A stretch of 7,417 nt of DNA from Anaerolineae bacterium (GCA_016931365.1 JAFGEY010000300.1:1-7417); one strand, 5' to 3'. Shown: positions 1 to 7,293, numbered from the stretch's first letter. A program made the numbers and translations. The notes: a model not told the origin generated them from the sequence alone.

Positions 1-963
1 GACGACGATCCGGAGGTACAGGAATTGATCGCCTTGCGTGAGCAGGACGCGTTGGTGGCCGATTTGCTCAACCATCAGCATGACGACGGCTCGTGGGAGG
101 CTGACGGCCGGCTCTGGCAGGGTGGCCGGGCGCGGGCGACTTGTCTGACGCTGATGCGGCTGGGCTATTTGGGTTTCGGTCGGTCATGCCCGGCAGTGCG
201 GAACGGTGCAGAATACTTGTTTGGGTTGCAGCAGGAGGACGGCGGCTGGCCCATCCCGCGCGGCGGCGTCGAGGGCGGCGAGCACGAAGGATATTCGATG
301 GTACCCTTGCAGACCGCGCTGCCGCTGCGCGCGCTGGCGATGTGCGGCTATGGCACCGATCCCCGCGCCGAGCGCGCCTACGAGTGGCTGCTCTCCAGAC
401 GGCTGGATGACGGCGCATGGCCGACGGGCATTGCCGGTGGAATGGAAGCGGATGGCGTGTACGGCTATGTCGCCGGGTATCGCCGGCTGGCCCATTCGCG
501 CTGGGGCTGTCGTTCCAACACCACCGGCAGCTTGCTCTGTCTGACCCATCACTCTGAGCGGCGGCGCAGCGCTGAGGCCCGCCGCGCGCTCGATTTGCTG
601 TTGGGACGCGAGACGCGTGAGGCGCAGAACGTGGGCCTGGAGGTCGCCCGGCTGGTCGGCGCTCAGCCGGTGCGCGGCTTTTTCACCTTTTTCGCCCGCT
701 TTGACCTGGCTCTGTTGCTCGATCTGTGCTGGCGCATCGGGGCGACGGCCGAGGACGCGCGCGTGGTCGATCTGGTCGAGTTTGTGATCGGCTTGCGCGG
801 CGAGTACGGCCTGTGGGATTACGCGTCCGCGCCGCAGGCGTCGCGGTGGGTGACATTCGATATTGTGCGCTCGCTGCTTCGGCTTCAGGTCGAGGGAGAT
901 TGGGTCGGCGCAGAGCCGCGCACGCCGTTCCAACCGTATCCGGCGCGGCGCAAGCGGTTCTGA
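1..963 (+). CDS. Squalene-cyclase/prenyltransferase-like alpha-toroid protein, 5'-truncated
   Basis: The reading frame is open from the first base, so the true start lies upstream. A TTG at 25 is only the first possible start inside the window and is not preferred, because the residues before it (DDDPEVQEL) read as normal protein. The visible part is 320 residues. It carries repeated tryptophan-ended turns typical of the alpha/alpha-toroid of squalene cyclases and prenyltransferase beta subunits: HDDGSW ending at W32, QQEDGGWP at W83, LDDGAWP at W140 and GEYGLW at W272 (numbered from the window edge). I see no DxDD motif, the acid that starts class II terpene cyclisation, nor a prenyltransferase zinc site, so the activity is unknown. 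It may be a binding or scaffold protein. No signal peptide or membrane segment is visible in this portion. Fold assignment is fairly sure; function is not. The gene ends 93 bp before the enolase-like gene and could share its transcript. Confidence 0.75.
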   Translation, partial: DDDPEVQELIALREQDALVADLLNHQHDDGSWEADGRLWQGGRARATCLTLMRLGYLGFGRSCPAVRNGAEYLFGLQQEDGGWPIPRGGVEGGEHEGYSMVPLQTALPLRALAMCGYGTDPRAERAYEWLLSRRLDDGAWPTGIAGGMEADGVYGYVAGYRRLAHSRWGCRSNTTGSLLCLTHHSERRRSAEARRALDLLLGRETREAQNVGLEVARLVGAQPVRGFFTFFARFDLALLLDLCWRIGATAEDARVVDLVEFVIGLRGEYGLWDYASAPQASRWVTFDIVRSLLRLQVEGDWVGAEPRTPFQPYPARRKRF

Positions 964-1044
964 GTCTATTGCGTACTAGGTGAACCGTCAGGCGTCAACC
1001 GTCGAATATTGGCTACAGGACGGAATACGCAGTAATTTATTAAT

Positions 1045-1048
1045 GGAG
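1045..1048 (+). promoter_or_regulatory. Ribosome binding site of the enolase-superfamily gene
   Basis: GGAG lies 8 nt before the ATG at 1057. This supports that start and shows the gene can be translated independently of the upstream gene. The rest of the 964-1056 gap holds no hairpin-plus-T terminator and no convincing sigma-70 promoter. Confidence 0.7.
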
Positions 1049-1056
1049 CATATTTT

Positions 1057-2493
1057 ATGTCCAAATCGACCGATGTGCGCCCCGTTTCGACCGCATTGTA
1101 TTTCCTCCCTGTCCAGACCCGCGTGCCGCTCAAGTTTGGGCCGGAAACGCTGACCTCAGTGACGTGCGCGCGGGTCAGAATGCGCGTGCAGGATCGACGA
1201 GGGCGAACGGCAGAGGGCTGGGGTGAGACACCGCTCAGCGCGCAGTGGGTGTGGCCGGGCGCGCTGAGCTATGCGGAGCGGCACGAGGCGCTCAAGCAAT
1301 TTTGTCGCGTGCTGGCCGAGGCTTGGACCGAGTTCGACGTGCTGGGACATCCGGTCGAGGCGGGGCACGCCTTTCAAAAAGAGGTTTTGCCCGATTTGTT
1401 GGCACGGTTCAATGCCGTCCGGACACCGCCTGGCCGGGGCGAGTCAATGCCTTGGCTGGCCGCGCTGGTCTGCTGCTCGGCGTTTGACATTGCCCTGCAC
1501 GACGCATATGGCAACCTGCATGGCGCGCCGATCTACCGGACCTACAACGCTGAATGGATGAACGCCGATTTGTCCCATTTCCTCGCTCCGGCGGAGCGGG
1601 CCGATGTGTCCTTTGCCGGGCGATACCCGGCCGATTTCCTCGTCTTGCCCCGACCGGATCGCTTGATGGCTTGGCACTTGATCGGCGGGCTGGATCTGCT
1701 GGATGCCTCCGACTTGACCGGCAACGAACCTGAAGACGGCTATCCGGTGACTTTGGTTGGCTGGATTGCGCGCGACGGTTTGAAATGCCTCAAGGTCAAA
1801 TTGCGCGGCAATGACGCCGAATGGGACTATCGCCGGCTGGCGCGGGTGGGCGAGATCGCTGTCGCCGGCGGCATCGACTGGCTGAGCGCCGATTTCAACT
1901 GCACTGTCACCGACCCGGCGTATGTCAACGATATTTTGGATCGGCTGCTGATCGAGCACCCGCGCATCTATGGGATGATTCTGTACGTCGAGCAGCCCTT
2001 TCCCTATGACCTGGAGCGGCATCGCATTGATGTGCACAGCGTGTCGGCACGCAAGCCGCTGTTTATGGACGAGAGCGCGCACGATTGGGAGTTGGTCAAA
2101 TTGGGACGCGAGCTGGGTTGGAGCGGGGTGGCACTCAAGACGTGCAAGACGCAAACCGGCGCGCTGCTCAGCTTGTGCTGGGCCAGGGCGCACGGGATGA
2201 CCCTGATGGTGCAGGATTTGACCAATCCCATGCTGGCGCAAATTCCGCATGTCCTGTTGGCGGCGCACGCGGGCACGATTATGGGCGTCGAAACCAATGC
2301 GATGCAGTTTTATCCCGGAGCATCGGCGGCAGAGGCCGGGGTTCATCCCGGCTTGTATCGACGGCACGACGGGCAGGTGAGCTTTTCTACCCTTCGCGGC
2401 ACCGGTTTCGGCTATCGAGTGAACGAGATCGGGCGTGTCTTGCCCGATCCTGTTCTTGTTTGCAGAGATGGAGAGAGTGAATATGGCGGTTAG
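1057..2493 (+). CDS. Enolase-superfamily enzyme (mandelate racemase/muconate lactonizing type)
   Basis: A 478-residue protein. The N-terminal capping domain has the typical GWGETPL stretch, followed by the AFDIALHDAYG helix around residue 149. The C-terminal barrel carries a full set of candidate catalytic residues: the K246-V-K248 pair, metal ligands D279 (ADFN), E312 (VEQP) and D338 (DES), and K361 in ALKTCK on the opposite face. Lysines on both faces are the muconate-lactonizing-type arrangement, which abstracts a proton alpha to a carboxylate to a metal-bound enolate. Racemases, epimerases, cycloisomerases and dehydratases share this chemistry, so the substrate cannot be named. The protein is about 100 residues longer than a typical family member of roughly 370. 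Much of the excess lies between D149 and K246, a span of 97 residues where about 45 is usual. It is likely cytoplasmic. The ATG at 1057 has a GGAG 8 nt upstream. The 3' end overlaps the GNAT gene by 11 bp, suggesting a shared operon. Superfamily is confident; reaction is open. Confidence 0.85.
   Translation: MSKSTDVRPVSTALYFLPVQTRVPLKFGPETLTSVTCARVRMRVQDRRGRTAEGWGETPLSAQWVWPGALSYAERHEALKQFCRVLAEAWTEFDVLGHPVEAGHAFQKEVLPDLLARFNAVRTPPGRGESMPWLAALVCCSAFDIALHDAYGNLHGAPIYRTYNAEWMNADLSHFLAPAERADVSFAGRYPADFLVLPRPDRLMAWHLIGGLDLLDASDLTGNEPEDGYPVTLVGWIARDGLKCLKVKLRGNDAEWDYRRLARVGEIAVAGGIDWLSADFNCTVTDPAYVNDILDRLLIEHPRIYGMILYVEQPFPYDLERHRIDVHSVSARKPLFMDESAHDWELVKLGRELGWSGVALKTCKTQTGALLSLCWARAHGMTLMVQDLTNPMLAQIPHVLLAAHAGTIMGVETNAMQFYPGASAAEAGVHPGLYRRHDGQVSFSTLRGTGFGYRVNEIGRVLPDPVLVCRDGESEYGG
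2470..2475 (+). promoter_or_regulatory. Ribosome binding site that sets the GNAT gene start
   Basis: GGAGAG ends 7 nt before the ATG at 2483. It lies inside the end of the enolase-like gene. It favours 2483 over the in-frame ATG at 2468, which overlaps this site, and over a GTG at 2435 with no such site. Confidence 0.65.
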
Positions 2494-3475
2494 CGGACAA
2501 ATGCGGCCTATTGACATCCGGCGGGATTTGCCGGCGTTGAGCGAGTTGATCGAGGTCTCGTTTGCGGACGAGTTGTCGCGGCGTGGCGGCGATTTCAGCG
2601 CCGAACTTGATTCCGCGCGGCGAATGGTGCCGCTAATCAGGTTGTTGGGCAGGTTTTCGAACTCGTTTCAGCACATACTGGACGGTTTTGTGTGGGAAGA
2701 TGAGGGTCGGATCGTCGCTTCTGTGGTGGTGCAGAAAATGGGAAACGATCCGACGCGCTGGCTGATCGGTACCGTCGCCACGCACCCCAAATATCGCCGG
2801 CAGGGTCTGGCGCGCAAACTGACGATGCAGGCAATCGAACATGCCAGGTCATGCGGCGCACGGACGTGTGTACTTGACGTGCGCGCCGAAAATGCGCCTG
2901 CCTACAACCTTTATCGCGGTTTGGGATTCACCCACTATGACAGCACGACTGAACTCAAACTTGAAACATGGCCATCAGTCAAGCCAATGCCGGTAGAAGG
3001 TTATACGCTGCGTGAAATGCGGCTCGATGAGTGGCGAGGGCGCTACGATCTGGCCTTGCGTGCCACGCCGCCGGATGTGCAGGCTTTTATGCCGATCAAT
3101 GAGGCCGAATACCGGGTGCCAGGGCTGATGTCGCTGGCGATGCCATTGTTGGTGCGTTTGCAGCGCCTGCATGCGTGTCGGTGGGTGGTTGAACGCGACG
3201 CCGTGTTTGTGGCGACGGCGCGTTTGCTGGCCCGGCTAACGCCAAACACGACGCACGAGATCGATCTTGTGTTCGATCCGGCCCATCGTGCGGCACTGGC
3301 AGAACCGCTGTTAACGTTGTTGTTGTCGACATTGGACGGTTACGCCAAACAAAATGTGTTGGCCCAGGTACGCACATCGGATACGGATTTGATGGCGCTG
3401 CTCAAGCAGTACGGTTTTGTCGAGATCGAGACCAATCACCGCTTGGGCGCTAAACTGGAGCAAAATAATGATTGA
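2483..3475 (+). CDS. GNAT N-acetyltransferase with a degenerate second GNAT-like half
   Basis: A 330-residue protein. Residues about 7-160 form a GNAT domain. The acetyl-CoA pyrophosphate loop is R105-R-Q-G-L-A110 after the strand GTVATHP, and the later ENAPAYNLYRGLGF segment (136-149) is the usual alpha4/beta7 region that ends many GNATs. Such enzymes move an acetyl group from acetyl-CoA to an amine; the acceptor here is unknown. Residues about 165-325 look like a second, decayed copy. VFVATARL is followed by IDLVFDPAHRAAL where the CoA loop should be, but without its glycine, and YGFVEIETNHRL resembles a GNAT end. Tandem GNATs with one inactive half are known, for example mycothiol synthase. 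A single GNAT with an unrelated C-terminal domain remains possible. The start is chosen by the ribosome binding site at 2470. It overlaps the gene before by 11 bp and the gene after by 8 bp, so translation is probably coupled. Confidence 0.82.
   Translation: MAVSGQMRPIDIRRDLPALSELIEVSFADELSRRGGDFSAELDSARRMVPLIRLLGRFSNSFQHILDGFVWEDEGRIVASVVVQKMGNDPTRWLIGTVATHPKYRRQGLARKLTMQAIEHARSCGARTCVLDVRAENAPAYNLYRGLGFTHYDSTTELKLETWPSVKPMPVEGYTLREMRLDEWRGRYDLALRATPPDVQAFMPINEAEYRVPGLMSLAMPLLVRLQRLHACRWVVERDAVFVATARLLARLTPNTTHEIDLVFDPAHRAALAEPLLTLLLSTLDGYAKQNVLAQVRTSDTDLMALLKQYGFVEIETNHRLGAKLEQNND
3457..3460 (+). promoter_or_regulatory. Ribosome binding site that sets the URO-D-family gene start
   Basis: GGAG lies 7 nt before the ATG at 3468, within the last codons of the GNAT gene. 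It favours this ATG over an in-frame TTG at 3417, which would only add residues that overlap the GNAT gene further. Confidence 0.65.
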
Positions 3476-4556
3476 GTTGTGCTGTGTGCCGCTAAAAAAT
3501 CCGCAGCCGGATGCCCGGCGCTTTATCGACATCCTGATGGGGCGCACACAAGGCAAGCCGCCGTTGGTCGAATACATCGTCGATGAGGTAGTGATGAAAC
3601 CGATCGTCGTCGATCTGTTGGGCCACGAGTGGGTTGGCTGGAGCACGGATCGGGATGCGCTCAAGGCGCACCTCGACAATTTCATCGCCTTTTGGTATCG
3701 CATGGGCTATGATTTCGTGCGCTTTGAGCAAGGGCTGAATTTTTCCGAAAACCAGCTCTTTGCGCCTGATCCCGCGCCGGGATCGACCAGGCAGCGTGGC
3801 TGGGTCGATCACCGGCATGGCACGATCTCAAGTTGGGCTGATTTCGAGCGCTATCCCTGGCCCCAGATCGAGGATGTCGATTTCTTTGTTCTCGAATATC
3901 TCAACGATCACTTGCCGGATGGCATGGGGCTGATGACCTGTCACGGCGGAGGGCCATTTGAGCATCTGTCGCACATTATGTCGCTCGAAGGGCTGGGACT
4001 GGCTTTGTACGACGTGCCCGACCTGGTGCAAGCTGTGTCGGATCGGGTGGGAGAACTGCTGGCGGCGTATTATCGCCACCTGTGCGACCTGGATCGGGTG
4101 ATTGCGCTCTTTCAGGGCGACGACATGGGCTTTCGTACCAGCACACTGATCTCGCCGAACGCATTGCGCCGCTATGTGCTGCCCTGGCACAAGCGCTTTG
4201 CCAAGATGGCACATGCTCGCCAGATGCCTTACTTTTTGCATTCTTGCGGCAACGTGCTGGCCTTGATGCCCGATCTGCTCGACGAGGTGAGCATCGATGG
4301 CAAGCATTCATTTGAGGATGCGATCATCCCGGTGCAGGATTTTCAGGCGCAGTATGGAGATCGCCTGGCTGTCTTGGGAGGGCTGGACATCAACATTTTG
4401 AGTGGCTGCACGCCCGACGAGGTACGATACAAGACGCGTTTTCTGATCGAGACGTGCGGCGCACGAGGGCGATATGCGGTCGGATCGGGAAACTCGGTGC
4501 CTAGCTATGTGCCGGTGGAAAATTATCTGGCCATGGTCGATGAGGCAGCGCGATAA
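3468..4556 (+). CDS. Uroporphyrinogen-decarboxylase-family protein, methyltransferase-like
   Basis: A 362-residue single-domain TIM-barrel protein of the URO-D/cobamide-methyltransferase superfamily. Visible family marks are GGGPFEHL (160-167), the GDDMGF turn (217-222) followed by LISP, and H258-S-C-G-N262 in a YFLHSCGN strand, then LGGLDI and GSGNSVPSYVPVENYLAMV near the end. In methylcobamide:CoM methyltransferases, His-x-Cys plus a later Cys bind the zinc that activates the thiol acceptor. Here His258 and Cys260 are present, but the position of the late Cys in the GCG turn is S340; C330 or C314 might substitute. True heme-pathway HemE normally has no HxC zinc pair, so I favour a methyl-transfer or related role, with unknown substrate. 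No corrinoid protein gene is in the window. The gene is last of the overlapping trio with the enolase-like and GNAT genes. Its stop lies 4 bp from the stop of the converging methyltransferase gene. Confidence 0.82.
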   Translation: MIELCCVPLKNPQPDARRFIDILMGRTQGKPPLVEYIVDEVVMKPIVVDLLGHEWVGWSTDRDALKAHLDNFIAFWYRMGYDFVRFEQGLNFSENQLFAPDPAPGSTRQRGWVDHRHGTISSWADFERYPWPQIEDVDFFVLEYLNDHLPDGMGLMTCHGGGPFEHLSHIMSLEGLGLALYDVPDLVQAVSDRVGELLAAYYRHLCDLDRVIALFQGDDMGFRTSTLISPNALRRYVLPWHKRFAKMAHARQMPYFLHSCGNVLALMPDLLDEVSIDGKHSFEDAIIPVQDFQAQYGDRLAVLGGLDINILSGCTPDEVRYKTRFLIETCGARGRYAVGSGNSVPSYVPVENYLAMVDEAAR

Positions 4557-4560
4557 AGTT

Positions 4561-5478
4561 TTATGCTTCTGGCTTGCGCGCATAGAGGGTGAACAGGTCG
4601 CCCAGGTTGACCGGCACCACCCATTTGTCGATGTGCAAAATCTGGGTCAGTCGTTCGGCAAAGCGACCCAGCCAGGGCACCCAGCCCGACAGCCTGGACA
4701 GCAGATAGCCCAGATGCAGGTAGCGGCCCTGTGTCTGCCATTCTTCAATTTTCAACCCCGCTTTTTCCGTCATCGCGCCCAGCGTCTGGGGCGTGAAAAA
4801 ATACAGGTGCATTTCCACCAGCCAGGGCCAGCGTTTGCCCATCAAGCGGGCAAAGGGGCTGTCGATGTTCATCGTATGCATGCAAAGCAGGCCGCCCGGC
4901 TTGAGAATGCGTGTCACCTCGCTCAGGTCATTCAGCGGATCGTACAGGTGTTCGGCGACATCCCACATGGTGACCAGATCGAACGAGTTGGCGTCGAGTT
5001 CGGCTTCGTGCAGCGTGCCCTGAATCATATTTAGCCCTTTAGCACGCCCTATGTCGACGGCCCATTTCGACGGTTCCAGCCCAAACGCTTCCCAGCCTCG
5101 CTCTTGTGCCACCTCGACAAAAACCCCCACGTGCGCACCCACATCGAGCAAGCGGTGTCCATTGCGTTCGGGGATCATGGCCTCCAGCGGCTTGATACGG
5201 CGTTCAAAAGTCAGCAGCCGGCCTTCGCGTTCCTGGATATAGCGCGTATCGACGACGACTTTATAATCATGGAGCATATCCACAGGGCGGCGGCGGGGGT
5301 TGGTATAGACCAGGCCGCACTGTCGACATTGGACGATCTGGTAGTGTTGGCCGTAGCTGAGGGTGGTGCAATAAAAGTGCTCGGGATTGGCGGGACGTCC
5401 GTTGACCTGGGGCATTGTGCTTGGAAAGCGGACGACGGCATCGTCGGCGCCGCAGAGATTACAATGAACATATTCCAT
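4561..5478 (-). CDS. Class I SAM-dependent methyltransferase with N-terminal zinc ribbon
   Basis: A 305-residue protein. The N-terminus has two CxxC knuckles, C6-N-L-C9 and C51-R-Q-C54, forming a probable zinc ribbon. The Rossmann methyltransferase core follows: motif I L-D112-V-G114-A-H-V-G118, the acidic strand end G-L-E135-P-S, WDVAEHL (172-178), and LKPGG (192-196). HLYFFTP (224-230) and a hydrophobic C-terminal part complete the usual outline of this group. Such zinc-ribbon methyltransferases often sit in sugar or cell-surface polysaccharide gene sets, but none is seen here, so the substrate is unknown. The ATG at 5478 has no clear Shine-Dalgarno site (the leader reads GAAAGACCCTGTCA), yet the start is supported by the zinc knuckle beginning at residue 6. 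A TATAAT promoter lies upstream within the gap after mutL, so it need not depend on mutL transcription. The enzyme class is sure. Confidence 0.85.
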   Translation of the reverse strand: MEYVHCNLCGADDAVVRFPSTMPQVNGRPANPEHFYCTTLSYGQHYQIVQCRQCGLVYTNPRRRPVDMLHDYKVVVDTRYIQEREGRLLTFERRIKPLEAMIPERNGHRLLDVGAHVGVFVEVAQERGWEAFGLEPSKWAVDIGRAKGLNMIQGTLHEAELDANSFDLVTMWDVAEHLYDPLNDLSEVTRILKPGGLLCMHTMNIDSPFARLMGKRWPWLVEMHLYFFTPQTLGAMTEKAGLKIEEWQTQGRYLHLGYLLSRLSGWVPWLGRFAERLTQILHIDKWVVPVNLGDLFTLYARKPEA

Positions 5479-5538
5479 TGACAGGGTCTTTCAACTGGAT
5501 TTTCGCCCGCCAAGCGAACTGTCCGGGCAGACTGGCCC

Positions 5539-5567
5539 ATTATAGCCGGATTGCTGCTTTTTGCAAA
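5539..5567 (-). promoter_or_regulatory. Putative sigma-70 promoter for the methyltransferase gene
   Basis: On the minus strand a perfect -10 TATAAT (5544 to 5539) is preceded at 17 nt by TTTGCA (5567 to 5562, 4 of 6 to consensus). TTGCAA at 16 nt spacing is an equal alternative. Transcription would start near 5532, giving a leader of about 54 nt. It lies wholly in the 114-bp gap between mutL and the methyltransferase gene. No hairpin-plus-U terminator for mutL is visible in that gap. Confidence 0.5.
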
Positions 5568-5592
5568 CCACCAGATTTTTTTGTAAGCCGAG

Positions 5593-7221
5593 TCAGCTTC
5601 GTCCAAAGCGACGGTGCAACTCGTCGATTGAAATCTGCACCACGGCCGGCCGGCCGTGTGGGCAAACGGTGGGCGACCAAACCTCAGCCAACTCATCAAG
5701 CAACTGTTGCATCTGCTCGACGGTCAACGCGTCGTCCGCCTTGATCGCGCCCAGGCAGGCCGCCTGAGCCGCCAGCCGGTCGCGCAAGGCCGGATCGTCC
5801 GGGTGCTGCGCCGCCTCCTGGATCAATGCGGTGAGCAGTTCGGCAGCATGGGTTTCGTATAACGAAAAGGGCAATGTGCGAATCAAAAAAGTCTGCCCGC
5901 CGAAAGGCTCGACGGCGATGCCCAGTTCGAGCAGTGTGGGGATGATCCGTTCCAGCGTCTCGATCTCGCGTGGGGTCAAGCCGATGCGCGGTGCGGGGGA
6001 TAGCGCGACCGGCTCGCCGGGCCGCGCGAGCTGTTCGAAAAGCACCTGCTCGTGCGCGGCGTGCTGGTCGGCGATGAGCAGCCCATCGCCGGTTTGGGCG
6101 AGGATGTACAGGCGATGCAGTTGGGCCAACGCGCGGGCCTGGCTGGCTGCGTAGGGCACAGGCGCTTCACCGACCGCGTCCGGGGCGGCACTGCCGGCGA
6201 ACGGCCAGGCCAGTTCCGTTTGGCCGTCCCAGTTCTGACGCGGAAAGCCGCTCAAGGCTTCGCGCACCGCGCTCGACACGGCGTTGTAGACGGCTCGCTC
6301 CTGGCTGAAACGGACCTCGGCTTTTTGCGGGTGGACGTTCACATCGACGTAGCGTGGATCGGCTGCGATGTGGAGCGCGCACAGCGGGTAGCGCCCCGGC
6401 GGCAGCAGGCCGGCGTAGGGGTGTTCCAGCATGACCGCCAGCAGGCCGGCGCGCACCGGGCGGCCGTTGATCCAAAAGAATTGGTCGCTGCGCCGGCTGC
6501 GCCCAATCGCCGGCCGGCTGATGAATCCCTGCACGCGCAGATCGAGCGCCTGCCACTCGACGGCGATCATTTCGTCGGCGACCTCGCGGCCCAACGCCGC
6601 GCCCAGGCGGGCCAACGCCGTTCCCGGCGGCAGGGCCAATTTGGTACGTCCGTCGACGAGCAGGCGAAAGGCGATCCGGGGGTAGGCAAGTGCATAGCGG
6701 ACGACCGTCTGACTGATCCGTTCGCTTTCGCCCGCGCGCGACTTGAGAAATCGACGCCGGGCGGGGATGTGCCGAAAGAGGCCGATGACGCTCACGCTGG
6801 CGCCGACCGGGCTGGCAGCCGGCTCGACTGTGACCGCGCCTGCCTGCGCGCGCACCCGCGTCCCCTCCAGCTCGCCATCGGCGCGGGTGAGGATGTCCAC
6901 CTCAGCGACGGCAGTGATGCTGCTCAGCGCTTCGCCGCGAAACCCGAGTGAGGAAATGCCTTCCAGGTCGGCCAGTGTCCCGATTTTGCTGGTCGAAAAA
7001 CGCTCCAGTGCCAGCGCCGCGTCGGCGTGCGGCATCCCGCAGCCGTCGTCGGACACGCGGATCATTTCCAGGCCGCCGTCACGCACCTCGACTGAGATGG
7101 CGCGCGCGCCAGCGTCGATGGCGTTTTCGAGCAGTTCTTTAACCGCCGATGCCGGCCGGTCGATCACTTCACCGGCGGCGATGCGCTGCCGGATGTCGGG
7201 CGGAAGGATGTGGATGGGCAT
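5593..7221 (-). CDS. mutL: DNA mismatch repair endonuclease MutL
   Basis: MutL links mismatch recognition by MutS to strand incision and downstream repair. The 542-residue protein has the N-terminal GHKL ATPase: E29 and N33 (KELLENAIDAG) align exactly with E29 and N33 of E. coli MutL, the general base and magnesium ligand. These are followed by DDGCG (58-62), TSKI (77-80) and GFRGEAL (93-99). The C-terminal domain carries the endonuclease motif D385-QHA-AH-E391-QVLF-E396, plus C489 in ACLGAIKA and C520-PHGRP525, the other metal-site elements. It is therefore a self-nicking MutL, unlike the E. coli type that relies on MutH. The length is somewhat below the 600-odd residues usual for the family, probably from a short interdomain linker. 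I chose the ATG at 7221 because AGGAG lies 6 nt upstream and MPIHILPP matches the usual MutL N-terminus. An in-frame ATG at 7251 would add 10 residues but sits at the predicted transcription start. No mutS gene is in the window. Confidence 0.97.
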   Translation of the reverse strand: MPIHILPPDIRQRIAAGEVIDRPASAVKELLENAIDAGARAISVEVRDGGLEMIRVSDDGCGMPHADAALALERFSTSKIGTLADLEGISSLGFRGEALSSITAVAEVDILTRADGELEGTRVRAQAGAVTVEPAASPVGASVSVIGLFRHIPARRRFLKSRAGESERISQTVVRYALAYPRIAFRLLVDGRTKLALPPGTALARLGAALGREVADEMIAVEWQALDLRVQGFISRPAIGRSRRSDQFFWINGRPVRAGLLAVMLEHPYAGLLPPGRYPLCALHIAADPRYVDVNVHPQKAEVRFSQERAVYNAVSSAVREALSGFPRQNWDGQTELAWPFAGSAAPDAVGEAPVPYAASQARALAQLHRLYILAQTGDGLLIADQHAAHEQVLFEQLARPGEPVALSPAPRIGLTPREIETLERIIPTLLELGIAVEPFGGQTFLIRTLPFSLYETHAAELLTALIQEAAQHPDDPALRDRLAAQAACLGAIKADDALTVEQMQQLLDELAEVWSPTVCPHGRPAVVQISIDELHRRFGRS

Positions 7222-7227
7222 AGCCTG

Positions 7228-7232
7228 CTCCT
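7228..7232 (-). promoter_or_regulatory. Ribosome binding site that sets the mutL start
   Basis: AGGAG on the minus strand lies 6 nt before the ATG at 7221. The competing ATG at 7251 has only AAAGG directly abutting it, which is too close to serve. Confidence 0.75.
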
Positions 7233-7253
7233 GCTTGGGGCTGTTTGACATCC

Positions 7254-7282
7254 TTTATACCTGCAATCGATGTTTCTGTCAA
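7254..7282 (-). promoter_or_regulatory. Strong sigma-70 promoter of mutL
   Basis: On the minus strand, a perfect -35 TTGACA (7282 to 7277) is followed by 17 nt and TATAAA (7259 to 7254, 5 of 6 to consensus). Transcription would begin about 7247, leaving a leader of about 26 nt before the mutL ATG at 7221. The -35 box lies 11 bp from the nearest copy of the tandem repeats at 7294-7330. Confidence 0.75.
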
Positions 7283-7293
7283 AGGCGCGTTGC

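Noticed and set aside
983..1003. Direct repeat AACCGTC in the gap before the enolase-like gene (983-989 and 997-1003)
   Set aside because: Seven bases at 14-bp spacing with no third copy and no good promoter nearby; chance is a sufficient explanation.
1009..1038. Possible promoter TTGGCT with a TAATTT -10 before the enolase-like gene
   Set aside because: The -10 match is only 3 of 6 at 18-nt spacing, which is too weak to report.
1444..2517. A 357-codon open frame on the minus strand opposite the enolase-like gene
   Set aside because: It mirrors the coding frame of a gene with intact catalytic residues and has no family resemblance of its own.
3468..4556. Naming the URO-D-family gene hemE
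   Set aside because: The HSCGN zinc-type motif and the non-heme neighbours fit the methyltransferase branch better than heme-pathway decarboxylase.
5525..5538. Small GGGC/GCCC hairpin in the leader of the methyltransferase gene
   Set aside because: The stem is four pairs with no U-tract; it is neither a terminator nor a recognisable riboswitch.
6052..6951. A 299-codon open frame on the plus strand opposite mutL
   Set aside because: It is antisense to unmistakable MutL motifs, has no recognisable domains, and such frames are common in GC-rich DNA.
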